Shown here: in pieces, positions 36,230-43,068 of the stretch
Layout of the letters: the number at the start of each line of letters is the position of its first letter
Position numbering within the stretch: position 1 is the stretch's first letter
Assembly: GCA_963834825.1 (NCBI GenBank)
Contig: CAWICZ010000014.1
Coordinates: 1,054,001 to 1,118,000 of the forward strand
Direction of reading: 5' to 3'
Length of the DNA: 64,000 nt
Source of the DNA: JACDAN01 sp963834825
Lineage (GTDB): Bacteria > Actinomycetota > Thermoleophilia > Gaiellales > Gaiellaceae
Notes under the pieces: model-generated
What the model was told of the DNA's origin: nothing
What the model saw: the letters and a program-made list of their open reading frames with translations, nothing else
Database searches by the model: none
Position numbers and translations under genes: made by a program

Positions 36230-36303
36230 AGCGGATGATGGGACTCGAACCCACGACCTTCTGCATGGCAAGCAGACGCTCTAGCCAACTGAGCTACATC
36301 CGC
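36230..36303 (-). tRNA. tRNA-Gly (GCC)
   Basis: 74-nt cloverleaf on the minus strand. Acceptor GCGGATG/CATCCGC, D-arm AGCTCAGTTGG, anticodon loop TTGCCAT (GCC), T-arm GGGTTCGAGTCCC. No encoded CCA. It forms the right border of the 7-kb islet. Confidence 0.94.
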
Positions 36304-36331
36304 GCTTGTAAATCAGTATAGCCCGGGTTTT

Positions 36332-36736
36332 TCAGGACTCTGAAGCGTCCAAGGCCTCGTTGACGAGGCGGTCGGCAAGCTCGTTGTGCTCCCGGCGGAC
36401 GGCCGTATACGTGACCGATCCGAGCTGCTTCGCGAGCTCGGCCGCCTCCAGTGACAGGTCCTGCAGTGCCGGCTTCTTGACCTTGTACTCGCCGCGCATC
36501 TGCTTGACGAGCAGCTCGGAGTCCGAGAACACCTCGACGTCGCCGACCCCGAGCTCCACCGCCTTCTCGAGCCCCGCGATCAGCGCTCGATACTCGGCGA
36601 CGTTGTTGGTCGCCGTCCCGATCGCCTCGCCGTGCGCAGCAAGCATTGTCCCGTCCTCGCCTTCGAGCACATAGCCGTACGCGGCCGGCCCGGGGTTTCC
36701 CCGTGCGCCGCCGTCCGTCGACAGCTTCGCCTTCAC
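36332..36736 (-). CDS. Ribonuclease HI-family protein
   Basis: 134 residues. Cleaves RNA in RNA-DNA hybrids. The DEDD residues are visible: STDGGARGNPGPAAYG (Asp), TNNVAEYRALIAGL (Glu), VEVFSDSELLVKQMRGEYKVK (Asp), and NELADRLVNEAL (Asp). In several actinobacteria the same domain is fused to a phosphatase; here it stands alone. GTG at 36736 overlaps the TGA of the gene upstream (GTGA). Confidence 0.9.
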   Translation of the reverse strand: MKAKLSTDGGARGNPGPAAYGYVLEGEDGTMLAAHGEAIGTATNNVAEYRALIAGLEKAVELGVGDVEVFSDSELLVKQMRGEYKVKKPALQDLSLEAAELAKQLGSVTYTAVRREHNELADRLVNEALDASES

Positions 36737-37041
36737 AGCAGCGCGTAGACGTCGAAGGCCGGCTCCTCGTACGGATGCGCTCGGAGCAGGGCCGCGACGA
36801 CCTCCTCGTGACGCTCCTCCGGGAAGACCGTCTCGAGCCGGAGCTCGGGGACCCGCTCCTCCCTCCCCCGCTCGCCGATCGTCGGGTCGGTCTCCTGGCC
36901 GCCGAGGAACGTCCCGGTGCCTTCCGTGTACCAGGAGCAGCGCTCGTAGTCGCCGATCCGCCCTGCGCCCGCCTCGAAGAGCGCGTCCCGCACGGGATCC
37001 AGCGCCTCCGCGGGCACGAAGACGACCAGCTTCCGGTTCAG
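36733..37041 (-). CDS. NIF3/YqfO-related (DUF34 insert-like) small protein
   Basis: About 102 residues. Starts KLVVFVPAEALDPVRDALFEAGAGRIGDYERCSW and ends HPYEEPAFDVYAL, the CutA/NIF3-insert ferredoxin-like domain that appears inside YqfO/NIF3 proteins or alone. The first canonical start (GTG 37017) would remove the first beta strand. The frame extends to CTG at 37039-37041, which overlaps the TGA of the cupin gene (CTGA) and has GAGGTCGAG before it. I use this CTG. Role unknown. Confidence 0.72.
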   Translation of the reverse strand: MNRKLVVFVPAEALDPVRDALFEAGAGRIGDYERCSWYTEGTGTFLGGQETDPTIGERGREERVPELRLETVFPEERHEEVVAALLRAHPYEEPAFDVYALL

Positions 37042-37394
37042 ATCTCGACCTCGGGCGCGGCTTCGGCCTCCGCGTCTCCGACGTTGAGCGTGCCTTTCGG
37101 CTCGATGAAGAGGATGTGCGCCTCATCGTCGGCTTTCGGACGGTGCTCCACTCCTCGTGGGACGACGAAGATGTCGCCTTCGCCCAGCTCGACGTCGCGG
37201 TCACGAAGCTGGATCGTCATGCGGCCCTTCAACACCAGGAAGAAGTCGTCCGTGTCGGGATGCGAGTGCCAGACGAACTCACCCTTGACCTTCCCGATCT
37301 GGAGCTTGTTCTCGTTGTAGTAGCCGACGATGCGCGGCGAGAAGGCCTCGTCGAAGGTCGCCAGCTTCTCGGCCAGGTTGACCGCGGAGTCCAC
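37038..37394 (-). CDS. Cupin-domain protein
   Basis: 118 residues, short cupin: VWHSHPDTDDFFLVLKGRMTIQL is motif 1 (two His, Glu replaced by Asp/Phe region), DIFVVPRGVEHRPKADDEAHILFIEPKG is motif 2. Similar small cupins are mannose-6-phosphate isomerase-like. GTG at 37394 is 3 bp downstream of the aldehyde dehydrogenase stop, so the two are probably one operon. Confidence 0.83.
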   Translation of the reverse strand: MDSAVNLAEKLATFDEAFSPRIVGYYNENKLQIGKVKGEFVWHSHPDTDDFFLVLKGRMTIQLRDRDVELGEGDIFVVPRGVEHRPKADDEAHILFIEPKGTLNVGDAEAEAAPEVEI

Positions 37395-37397
37395 GCG

Positions 37398-38897
37398 CTA
37401 ATCGACCGGGTCGATCTGCGCCCGCTGGAGCCGCCCCGAGTAGTCGACGTAGATCGACTTCCACTCGGTAAAGACGTCGAGCGCCGCCTGCCCGGCTTCG
37501 CGGTGGCCGTTGCCTGTGTCCTTCGTGCCGCCGAACGGGAGGTGTACCTCGGCCCCGATCGTCCCGGCGTTGATGTAGGTGATCCCCGTGTCGAGGTCGC
37601 GCATCGCGCGGAACGCCTTGTTGACATCGCGCGTGAAGATCGACGAGGAGAGGCCGTACTTGACCCCGTTTGCCGCCCGGATCGCATCGTCGAACGATTC
37701 GACCGGGATCAGCGCCGTGGTCGGGCCGAAGATCTCCTCCTGCGCGATGCGCATCTGCGGGTCGACGTCGGCGAAGATCGTCGGCCGGTAGTAGAAGCCG
37801 CGGTCGAGCCCGTTGTCGGAGGCGACCTCACCGCCCGTCAGGAGCTTTGCGCCCTCGTCGCTGCCGATGCCCGTGTACGAGTGGATCTTCTCGAGCGCAC
37901 GCTCGTTGATCACCGGGCCGACGTCCGTCTCGTCCTCCCAGCCGAGGCCGAGCCGGAGCCGCTCGGCGGCCGCGACCAGCTTGCCCTGAAGCTGCTCGTA
38001 GACGCCACGCTGGACGATCACGCGGCTCGCGGCGGTGCACCGCTGCCCCGACGTGCCGAACGCCGACCAGACGATCCCGTCGACGGCCAGGTCGAGGTCG
38101 GCGTCGTCGAGGACGATGATCGCGTTCTTGCCGCCGAGCTCCAGGTGGACGTGCTTCAGCCCCTCGGCGGCAGCCTTGAGGACGGCGACGCCGGTCTCGC
38201 GGGAGCCGGTCAGCGAGATCACGCGGACGTCGGGGTGGCGCACCAGCGCCTCGCCCACCGCACCGCCCCCGCCGTGGACGACGTTGACGACCCCGGCAGG
38301 CAGACCCGCTTCGACCAGCAACTCGACGAACCGCTCGCCGAGCGCCGGCGTGTCCGTCGCCGGCTTGAAGACGATCGTGTTGCCGGAGACGAGCGCGGGC
38401 AGCATCTTCCAGGACGGGATCGCGATCGGGAAGTTCCACGGCGTGATCACGCCGATGACGCCGATCGGCATCCGGACGCTCATCTGGAACTTGTCCCGCA
38501 GCTCGGACGGCGTCGTCTGGCCGAACAGACGCCGGCCCTCGCCGCCCATGTAGAAGCTCATGTCGATCGCTTCCTGCACGTCGCCACGGGCCTCGGGGAG
38601 CACCTTCCCCATCTCCCGCGCCATCAGCTGCGCCAGGTCTTCCTTCTGGTCGATCAGGAGCTGACCGAAGCGGAAGAGGATCTCGCCCCGCTTCGGCGCC
38701 GGGACCAGCCTCCACTCTTCGAACGCAGCCTTCGCGGCGACGACCGCGCGGTTGACGTCCTCTTCGCCCGAAAGCGGGAAGGTGCCGATCGCCTCGCCGT
38801 TGGCGGGGCTCGTCGACTCGAACGTCTCACCCGACGCGGCGTCGACCCACTCGCCGGCGACGTAGTTCTGGAAGCTCTTCGTCCCGAGCAGCGCCAT
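37398..38897 (-). CDS. NAD(P)-dependent aldehyde dehydrogenase
   Basis: 499 residues, complete. Oxidises an aldehyde to the carboxylic acid. Motifs: PWNFPIAIPSWKMLPAL with the cofactor Lys, GSRETGVAVLKAA, HLELGGKNAIIV (general base Glu), SGQRCTAASR (nucleophile Cys), EEIFGPTTALIPV, and PFGGTKDTGNGHREAG. Overall layout resembles the aminoadipate-semialdehyde/betaine type group, but substrate cannot be told from sequence. First gene of a four-gene leftward unit (aldehyde dehydrogenase, cupin, NIF3-like, RNase H). Confidence 0.92.
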   Translation of the reverse strand: MALLGTKSFQNYVAGEWVDAASGETFESTSPANGEAIGTFPLSGEEDVNRAVVAAKAAFEEWRLVPAPKRGEILFRFGQLLIDQKEDLAQLMAREMGKVLPEARGDVQEAIDMSFYMGGEGRRLFGQTTPSELRDKFQMSVRMPIGVIGVITPWNFPIAIPSWKMLPALVSGNTIVFKPATDTPALGERFVELLVEAGLPAGVVNVVHGGGGAVGEALVRHPDVRVISLTGSRETGVAVLKAAAEGLKHVHLELGGKNAIIVLDDADLDLAVDGIVWSAFGTSGQRCTAASRVIVQRGVYEQLQGKLVAAAERLRLGLGWEDETDVGPVINERALEKIHSYTGIGSDEGAKLLTGGEVASDNGLDRGFYYRPTIFADVDPQMRIAQEEIFGPTTALIPVESFDDAIRAANGVKYGLSSSIFTRDVNKAFRAMRDLDTGITYINAGTIGAEVHLPFGGTKDTGNGHREAGQAALDVFTEWKSIYVDYSGRLQRAQIDPVD

Positions 38898-39010
38898 CGC
38901 CAGGAGTGTAGTGACGGCCAGGAGGCGGGCGCCGCGCTGCGTTTACGCCGCTCCGCGCGCGGCGCCCCGCCGTGCATTCGGGAAGTACGCAGCAGGCGGT
39001 TCGGCGGTTT

Positions 39011-39232
39011 TCAGTCTCGGTCGGGCGCGTCGCTCGGGAGGAACGTGCCCGGCGCCCGAGGGCGACGGCGATCGCGCGTTTCACGCTTCCCGCCGCTCTT
39101 CGTGCCCCGGCGCCGGTCGGGCCCCGTCCGGCGGTCGACGATGACCGTGACGTTCGGGTTGTCCTTGTAGTACTCGGTGAGCTTGTCGAAGAGCTCGGAC
39201 TCGAGCTCCGGCGGGACGACGCAGTAGATCAC
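39011..39232 (-). CDS. Small conserved protein of unknown function
   Basis: 73 residues from GTG at 39232. VIYCVVPPELESELFDKLTEYYKDNPNVTVIVDRR is a compact alpha/beta start, followed by an Arg-rich disordered tail (TGPDRRRGTKSGGKRETRDRRR). Its ribosome site (GAAGGGG) lies inside the 3' arm, as read on the minus strand, of the large inverted repeat at 39234-39397. Not recognised. Confidence 0.6.
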   Translation of the reverse strand: MIYCVVPPELESELFDKLTEYYKDNPNVTVIVDRRTGPDRRRGTKSGGKRETRDRRRPRAPGTFLPSDAPDRD

Positions 39233-39233
39233 T

Positions 39234-39397
39234 AGTGCCCCTTCAGGTAATGCTGCCGCACTTCTGGGTCGTGAGCACCAAGCCAGAGTGCGCACTCCGA
39301 CGAGCCAAGGCTGGAGAGCCTTGGTGAGGAGGAGGGCCCGCTCTGGCGCCGCGTGATCGCGGGCCAGAAGCCGGCGTGTATTGCCTGGAGGGGCACT
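39234..39397 (+). ncRNA. Candidate 6S-like structured RNA
   Basis: A 164-nt rod. Closing stem 39234-39251 with 39380-39397: all 18 positions pair on the plus strand, two as G-U; on the minus strand those two become A-C mismatches, favouring the plus strand. Inside: GCCG/CGGC (39255-39258 with 39372-39375), CTTCTGG/CCAGAAG (39261-39267 with 39364-39370), GCCAGAG/CTCTGGC (39282-39288 with 39341-39347), and a terminal hairpin CCAAGGCT/AGCCTTGG (39305-39324). Between the last two rod stems is an open bubble whose 3' side folds into CCGCG-TGAT-CGCGG (39349-39362). Closing stem, bubble with 3' hairpin and terminal stem is the 6S RNA plan. Confidence 0.5.
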
Positions 39398-39399
39398 GG

Positions 39400-40011
39400 C
39401 TAGATCCGGGCGATGTCCGGGACGACGCGCCCCTCGGTGTCGATGCGCGCGTTCCAGTTTGTGTAACGGGCGGCGAGCTGGTCGAGCTCATGGCCTCGGG
39501 CCTCGAGGCGGACGGGCAGCGCCGACTCGGCCGAGACGCGGTACTGGTACCAGGTGATGTCCCAGGCGACCGTGATCACGAGCTCCTGGTTGACCCCCGA
39601 GAGCTGGAGGATGCTCGCCTGCGGCTCGCCGAGGCTCTTGGCGACACCGCCGATCGTCCGCCGGTAGTCACTGGCGTTGAAGATGTCGGCCGCCTCGACC
39701 ATCGCGAGCTCGGGCTCGGTCAGCCGCCGCAGGATCGGCTCCGAGGCGACGGTCTCCTCCGGCGTCGAGCGGACCGGGCCGAAGATCTGAGCCCACCAAC
39801 TCGCCCGGCGGCGACGCTGGGCGGGAACGGTTGGCTGCGTCGGCGTCCCTTCCTTGACCCAGCCGTACTCGACCGCGATCTCCTGGCACAGCGGGCAGAC
39901 GTCGAGGTACTCGCCCCCCTGCGGCGCGTAGCGGACGGCGCGCTCCCCTGTCAGCAGGCTCCGGTCGCAGATTGCGCATGTCTGGGCTTGAGCCTGACTG
40001 CTGATCTGCAT
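39400..40011 (-). CDS. Zinc-ribbon-containing protein of unknown function
   Basis: 203 residues. The N-terminus has a Cys4 pattern, CAICDRSLL and LDVCPLCQEI, likely a zinc ribbon. The rest is alpha/beta with DIFNASDYRRTIGGVAKSLGEPQASI and a C-terminal VAWDITWYQYRV strand region. I do not recognise a characterised family. It is upstream of the structured element and the 73-residue gene in the same direction. Confidence 0.65.
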   Translation of the reverse strand: MQISSQAQAQTCAICDRSLLTGERAVRYAPQGGEYLDVCPLCQEIAVEYGWVKEGTPTQPTVPAQRRRRASWWAQIFGPVRSTPEETVASEPILRRLTEPELAMVEAADIFNASDYRRTIGGVAKSLGEPQASILQLSGVNQELVITVAWDITWYQYRVSAESALPVRLEARGHELDQLAARYTNWNARIDTEGRVVPDIARI

Positions 40012-40054
40012 GAGCCGCCGATACTAGCCCAGCGCCACACGGCGTCCGGAAGGT

Positions 40055-40071
40055 ATGTTGGCCCAGTACAT
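40055..40071. promoter_or_regulatory. Possible PadR operator
   Basis: ATGT-N9-ACAT (40055-40071) lies 15 bp upstream of the padR start. PadR regulators typically recognise ATGT-N8-ACAT and often repress their own gene. The spacing here is one base longer, so this is tentative. Confidence 0.35.
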
Positions 40072-40086
40072 GTGTCTTTTACAGGT

Positions 40087-40473
40087 ATGAGGCGGCATCG
40101 GCGCCACTCACGTGTCCGACGGAGGATCGGACCGGGCGAATTCGAAGTCCGTGCCCGGGTCGAACGGTTCGCTGAGCCCACCATTCTCTTCCTCCTCGGC
40201 GACCGGCCCGCTCACGGCTACGAGCTGCTCGAGCAGCTCCCGGAGCTGACCGGGGAGCGCGTCGACATGGGGAACCTCTACCGCTTTCTCCGCCACCTCG
40301 AGGCCGAGGGGATCGTCCGCTCCGAGTGGGACGACGACCAGCCCGGCCCGAGCAAGCGGATCTACGAGCTCACCGACGAGGGCCGTGCGCTCCTCACCGA
40401 GTGGGCCGCCGAGCTGCGCAACGCGCAGCAGCGGATCGACCGATTCCTCACGAGCTACGAGGAGAGGAGGTGA
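40087..40473 (+). CDS. PadR-family transcriptional regulator
   Basis: 128 residues. Winged-helix DNA-binding domain: EPTILFLLGDRPAHGYELLEQL, MGNLYRFLRHLEAEGIVRSEWD, GPSKRIYELTDEGRALLTEW, then a C-terminal helix for dimerisation. ATG at 40087; a GTG 15 bases upstream is possible. A basic N-terminal arm precedes the domain. Coupled (2-bp gap) to the next small gene. Confidence 0.88.
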   Translation: MRRHRRHSRVRRRIGPGEFEVRARVERFAEPTILFLLGDRPAHGYELLEQLPELTGERVDMGNLYRFLRHLEAEGIVRSEWDDDQPGPSKRIYELTDEGRALLTEWAAELRNAQQRIDRFLTSYEERR

Positions 40474-40475
40474 CC

Positions 40476-40679
40476 ATGCACTACAGACGACATCGACATC
40501 GCGGCTTCGGCCGGCCACACGGCATCGGCCGCGGCTGGTACGACCGCGAGAAGGTTCTGGAGCGGCTGGAGGACTACCAGCGCGACCTGGAACAGGAGCT
40601 CGCCGACGTCTCCGACCTGATCAAGCGGCTCAAGGAGAGCAGCGCAGGCGAGGCGGAGCAGGCGACCTCGACGGTCTAG
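40476..40679 (+). CDS. Small helical protein downstream of PadR
   Basis: 67 residues. ATG at 40476 with AGGAGAGGAGGTG just before. A His/Arg/Gly-rich N-terminus (MHYRRHRHRGFGRPHG) is followed by a charged helix VLERLEDYQRDLEQELADVSDLIKRLKES. This resembles DUF5320-type proteins that accompany PadR or metal regulators. Function unknown. Confidence 0.65.
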   Translation: MHYRRHRHRGFGRPHGIGRGWYDREKVLERLEDYQRDLEQELADVSDLIKRLKESSAGEAEQATSTV

Positions 40680-40686
40680 GTTTGCC

Positions 40687-40714
40687 GGGGCGGACGGCGC
40701 GTCCGTTCCGCCCC
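40687..40714. terminator. Hairpin after the PadR unit
   Basis: GGGGCGGA (40687-40694) with TCCGCCCC (40707-40714), between the convergent PadR unit and the 61-residue gene. No T-run. Confidence 0.5.
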
Positions 40715-40727
40715 GCCTAGACCCCGT

Positions 40728-40913
40728 CTAGCTGTTCTCGCGGCCCGCCCGGCGACGCCAGCGATGCAGGTTTCTCGACTTGCTCGCGGCCTTCGGCGGC
40801 TCGGGCTCAGGCTGCGGGTCGTGCTCGGCGAGCCAGCGTGCCGCGTCGTCGTCGGGCTCGAGCCCCGACTGGCGCTCGCGCTCGGCGCGCTTCAGCGCGC
40901 CACGCTGCGTCAA
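40728..40913 (-). CDS. Small polar protein downstream of EF-G2
   Basis: 61 residues from TTG at 40913 (TQRGALKRAERERQSGLEPDDDAARWLAEHDPQ), ending in a basic SRNLHRWRRRAG. It is 8 bp downstream of the EF-G-like gene and in the same direction. No recognised family; the composition is not that of a shadow frame. Confidence 0.45.
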   Translation of the reverse strand: MTQRGALKRAERERQSGLEPDDDAARWLAEHDPQPEPEPPKAASKSRNLHRWRRRAGRENS

Positions 40914-40921
40914 GCGGTGCT

Positions 40922-42976
40922 TCAGACCTTGACCTCTTCCTGCTCCTTCTGCGCGTCCGCGATCACCTTCTGCGCCACGTGCGCCGGGACTTCCTCGTAG
41001 CGCGCGAACGCCATGTGATAGTCGCCGCGGCCGCCGGTCATCGAGGTGAGCGACTGGGAGTAGGTGAGCATCTCGGCCATCGGGACCTCGGCCTTGATCA
41101 TCGTCATGCCGGCTCCGACCGGCTCCATCCCGTGGAGGCGGCCCCGCCGCGAGTTGAGGTCGCCGTTGACCGAGCCGACGGCGTCGTCCGGGATCGTGAC
41201 ATCGACTTCCATGATCGGCTCGAGCAGCACGGGGTCGGCCTGCTCGTAGGCCTGCTTGAACGCGAGCGAGCCGGCGATCTTGAACGCCATCTCGGACGAG
41301 TCGACCGTGTGGTACGACCCGTCCACGAGCCGGACTCGGATCCCCTGGATCGGCGCACCGGCGAGCTCTCCGTGCAGCATCGCCTCCTGGATCCCCTTGT
41401 CGACGGCGGGCCGAAAGCTCTGTGGGATCACGCCGCCGACGATCTTGTCGACGAACTCGTACCCGGTATGCCCCTCGATCGGCTCGAGCACGATCTGGCA
41501 GTCGCCGAACTGGCCACGGCCACCGGTCTGCTTCTTGTAGCGCCCGTGGCCCTTGGCCTCGCGGCGAATGGTCTCGAGGTAGGGCACGCGGGGCGGCCGA
41601 AGGTCGACCTCGACGCCGAAGCGGCGGTTGACGCGCTCGACGGCGACCTCGACGTGCATCTGCGACAGGCCGGAGAGGAGCTGCTCGCCGGTCTGCTGGT
41701 CGCGGCGTAGGACGAGCGTCGGATCTTCCTCCGAGAGCCGACGGAGCGCAGAGCCGAGTTTCTCCTCGTCTCCTTTCGCCTTGGGGGCGATCGCGAAGCT
41801 CATCACCGGCTCGGGAAAGTCGATCTTCGGCTGCTCGAAGTCCTTGTCGGCGTCGAGCAGCAGGTCGCCGGTCAGCGTGTCTTTCAGCTTGGCGACGGCG
41901 CCGAGGTCGCCCGGCCCGAACTCGGCGGCCTGGTCGTGCTCCTTGCCCTGAAGCGCGAGCAGCTGGCCGATGCGCTCCTTGTTTCGCGACCGATGGTTGA
42001 CGAGCGTCGAGTCGGACGAGACCGTCCCCTCGATCACCCGGAAGACGTTGATGCGGCCGGCGAACGGGTCGGCGACGGTCTTGAACACGAACACGGCGCT
42101 GCCGGCGTCGTCGACATGGATGTCGAACCCCTTCTTGGCCGGCGACGGAACACCTTCGACGACCAGGTCGAGCACGGCGGTCGTCCCGAGGTTCTTCGTC
42201 GCGACGCCGCAGGCGACCGGGAAGATCTCGCCGCGGGTGACAGCGTCCTTCAGCGCGGCGGCGACTTCCTCGTCCGAGAGCTCCTGACCGTCGAGGTAGC
42301 GCTCCATGAGCCCTTCGTCGGTCTCGACGACCGAGTCGAGCAGCTGCTCGCGGTACTGCGCGACCTGCTCGGCCAGCTCACCCGGGATCTCGACCGGAGC
42401 GCCCTCCTTGCCGCCCTCGGGGCTCATGTACGCCTTCATGTGGAGCAGGTCGACGATTCCCGTCAGCTCGTGCTCCGCGCCGATCGGCAAGTGGACGGCG
42501 ACCGCGCGCTCGGACAGAGAGCTCTGGATGCCGTTCAGCACGCGGAAGAAATCGGCGCGCTCGCGGTCGAGCATGTTGACGAAGAAGACCCGGGCGAGCC
42601 CGAGCTCTTCGGATCGCGTCCATACACGGCTCGTCTGCACCTCGACACCCATCACCGCGGACACGACGATCAACGCGCCTTCGACGACGCGGAGCGCGGA
42701 GACCGTTTCGCCCTGGAAGCTCGGCTCGCCCGGCGCGTCGAGCAGGTTGATCTTGCGCCCCTGCCACTCGAGGTGGCAGAGCGAGGTGGAGATCGTCATC
42801 TGGCGCCGCTGCTCGTCCTCGTCCCAGTCTCCGATCGTCGAGCCCTGCTCGATCGACCCGAGCCGGTTGACGGCGCCGGCCTGGAAGAGCATGGCCTCGA
42901 CGAGCGAGGTCTTGCCGGTCCCACGGTGGCCGGTGACGGCGACGTTGCGAATCTTTCCGGACTCGACAGCGGGCAT
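40922..42976 (-). CDS. Elongation factor G-like GTPase (EF-G2/FusA2 type)
   Basis: 684 residues with the five-domain EF-G layout. G1 is GHRGTGKTS; G3 reads LLDAPGEPSF, so the catalytic His of the normal DTPGH is replaced by Glu; G4 is NMLDRE. Domain II GRINVFRVIEGTVSSD, domain IV/V with KKQTGGRGQFGDCQIVLEP and TGGRGDYHMAFARYEEVP. FusA2 paralogues of actinobacteria cannot be assumed to drive translocation; the altered G3 suggests weak or no GTP hydrolysis. ATG at 42976. The main fusA is not in this window. Confidence 0.9.
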   Translation of the reverse strand: MPAVESGKIRNVAVTGHRGTGKTSLVEAMLFQAGAVNRLGSIEQGSTIGDWDEDEQRRQMTISTSLCHLEWQGRKINLLDAPGEPSFQGETVSALRVVEGALIVVSAVMGVEVQTSRVWTRSEELGLARVFFVNMLDRERADFFRVLNGIQSSLSERAVAVHLPIGAEHELTGIVDLLHMKAYMSPEGGKEGAPVEIPGELAEQVAQYREQLLDSVVETDEGLMERYLDGQELSDEEVAAALKDAVTRGEIFPVACGVATKNLGTTAVLDLVVEGVPSPAKKGFDIHVDDAGSAVFVFKTVADPFAGRINVFRVIEGTVSSDSTLVNHRSRNKERIGQLLALQGKEHDQAAEFGPGDLGAVAKLKDTLTGDLLLDADKDFEQPKIDFPEPVMSFAIAPKAKGDEEKLGSALRRLSEEDPTLVLRRDQQTGEQLLSGLSQMHVEVAVERVNRRFGVEVDLRPPRVPYLETIRREAKGHGRYKKQTGGRGQFGDCQIVLEPIEGHTGYEFVDKIVGGVIPQSFRPAVDKGIQEAMLHGELAGAPIQGIRVRLVDGSYHTVDSSEMAFKIAGSLAFKQAYEQADPVLLEPIMEVDVTIPDDAVGSVNGDLNSRRGRLHGMEPVGAGMTMIKAEVPMAEMLTYSQSLTSMTGGRGDYHMAFARYEEVPAHVAQKVIADAQKEQEEVKV

Positions 42977-43068
42977 ACGAACAGGTCCTCCTCGGTCGTT
43001 GGGGCTCCGAGTCTATCGGCGCGTTTTGCCTCTCCGTCCCATCAGTCCATGACGGAGATAGAGCAGGC

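Noticed and set aside
37116..39170. 684-codon frame on the plus strand opposite the aldehyde dehydrogenase
   Set aside because: Codon-mirror of a clear enzyme gene; composition typical of high-GC antisense frames.
39234..39397. SRP RNA or tmRNA for the structured element
   Set aside because: The SRP GGAA tetraloop region and AGCAG motif are absent and there is no tRNA-like end or tag ORF.
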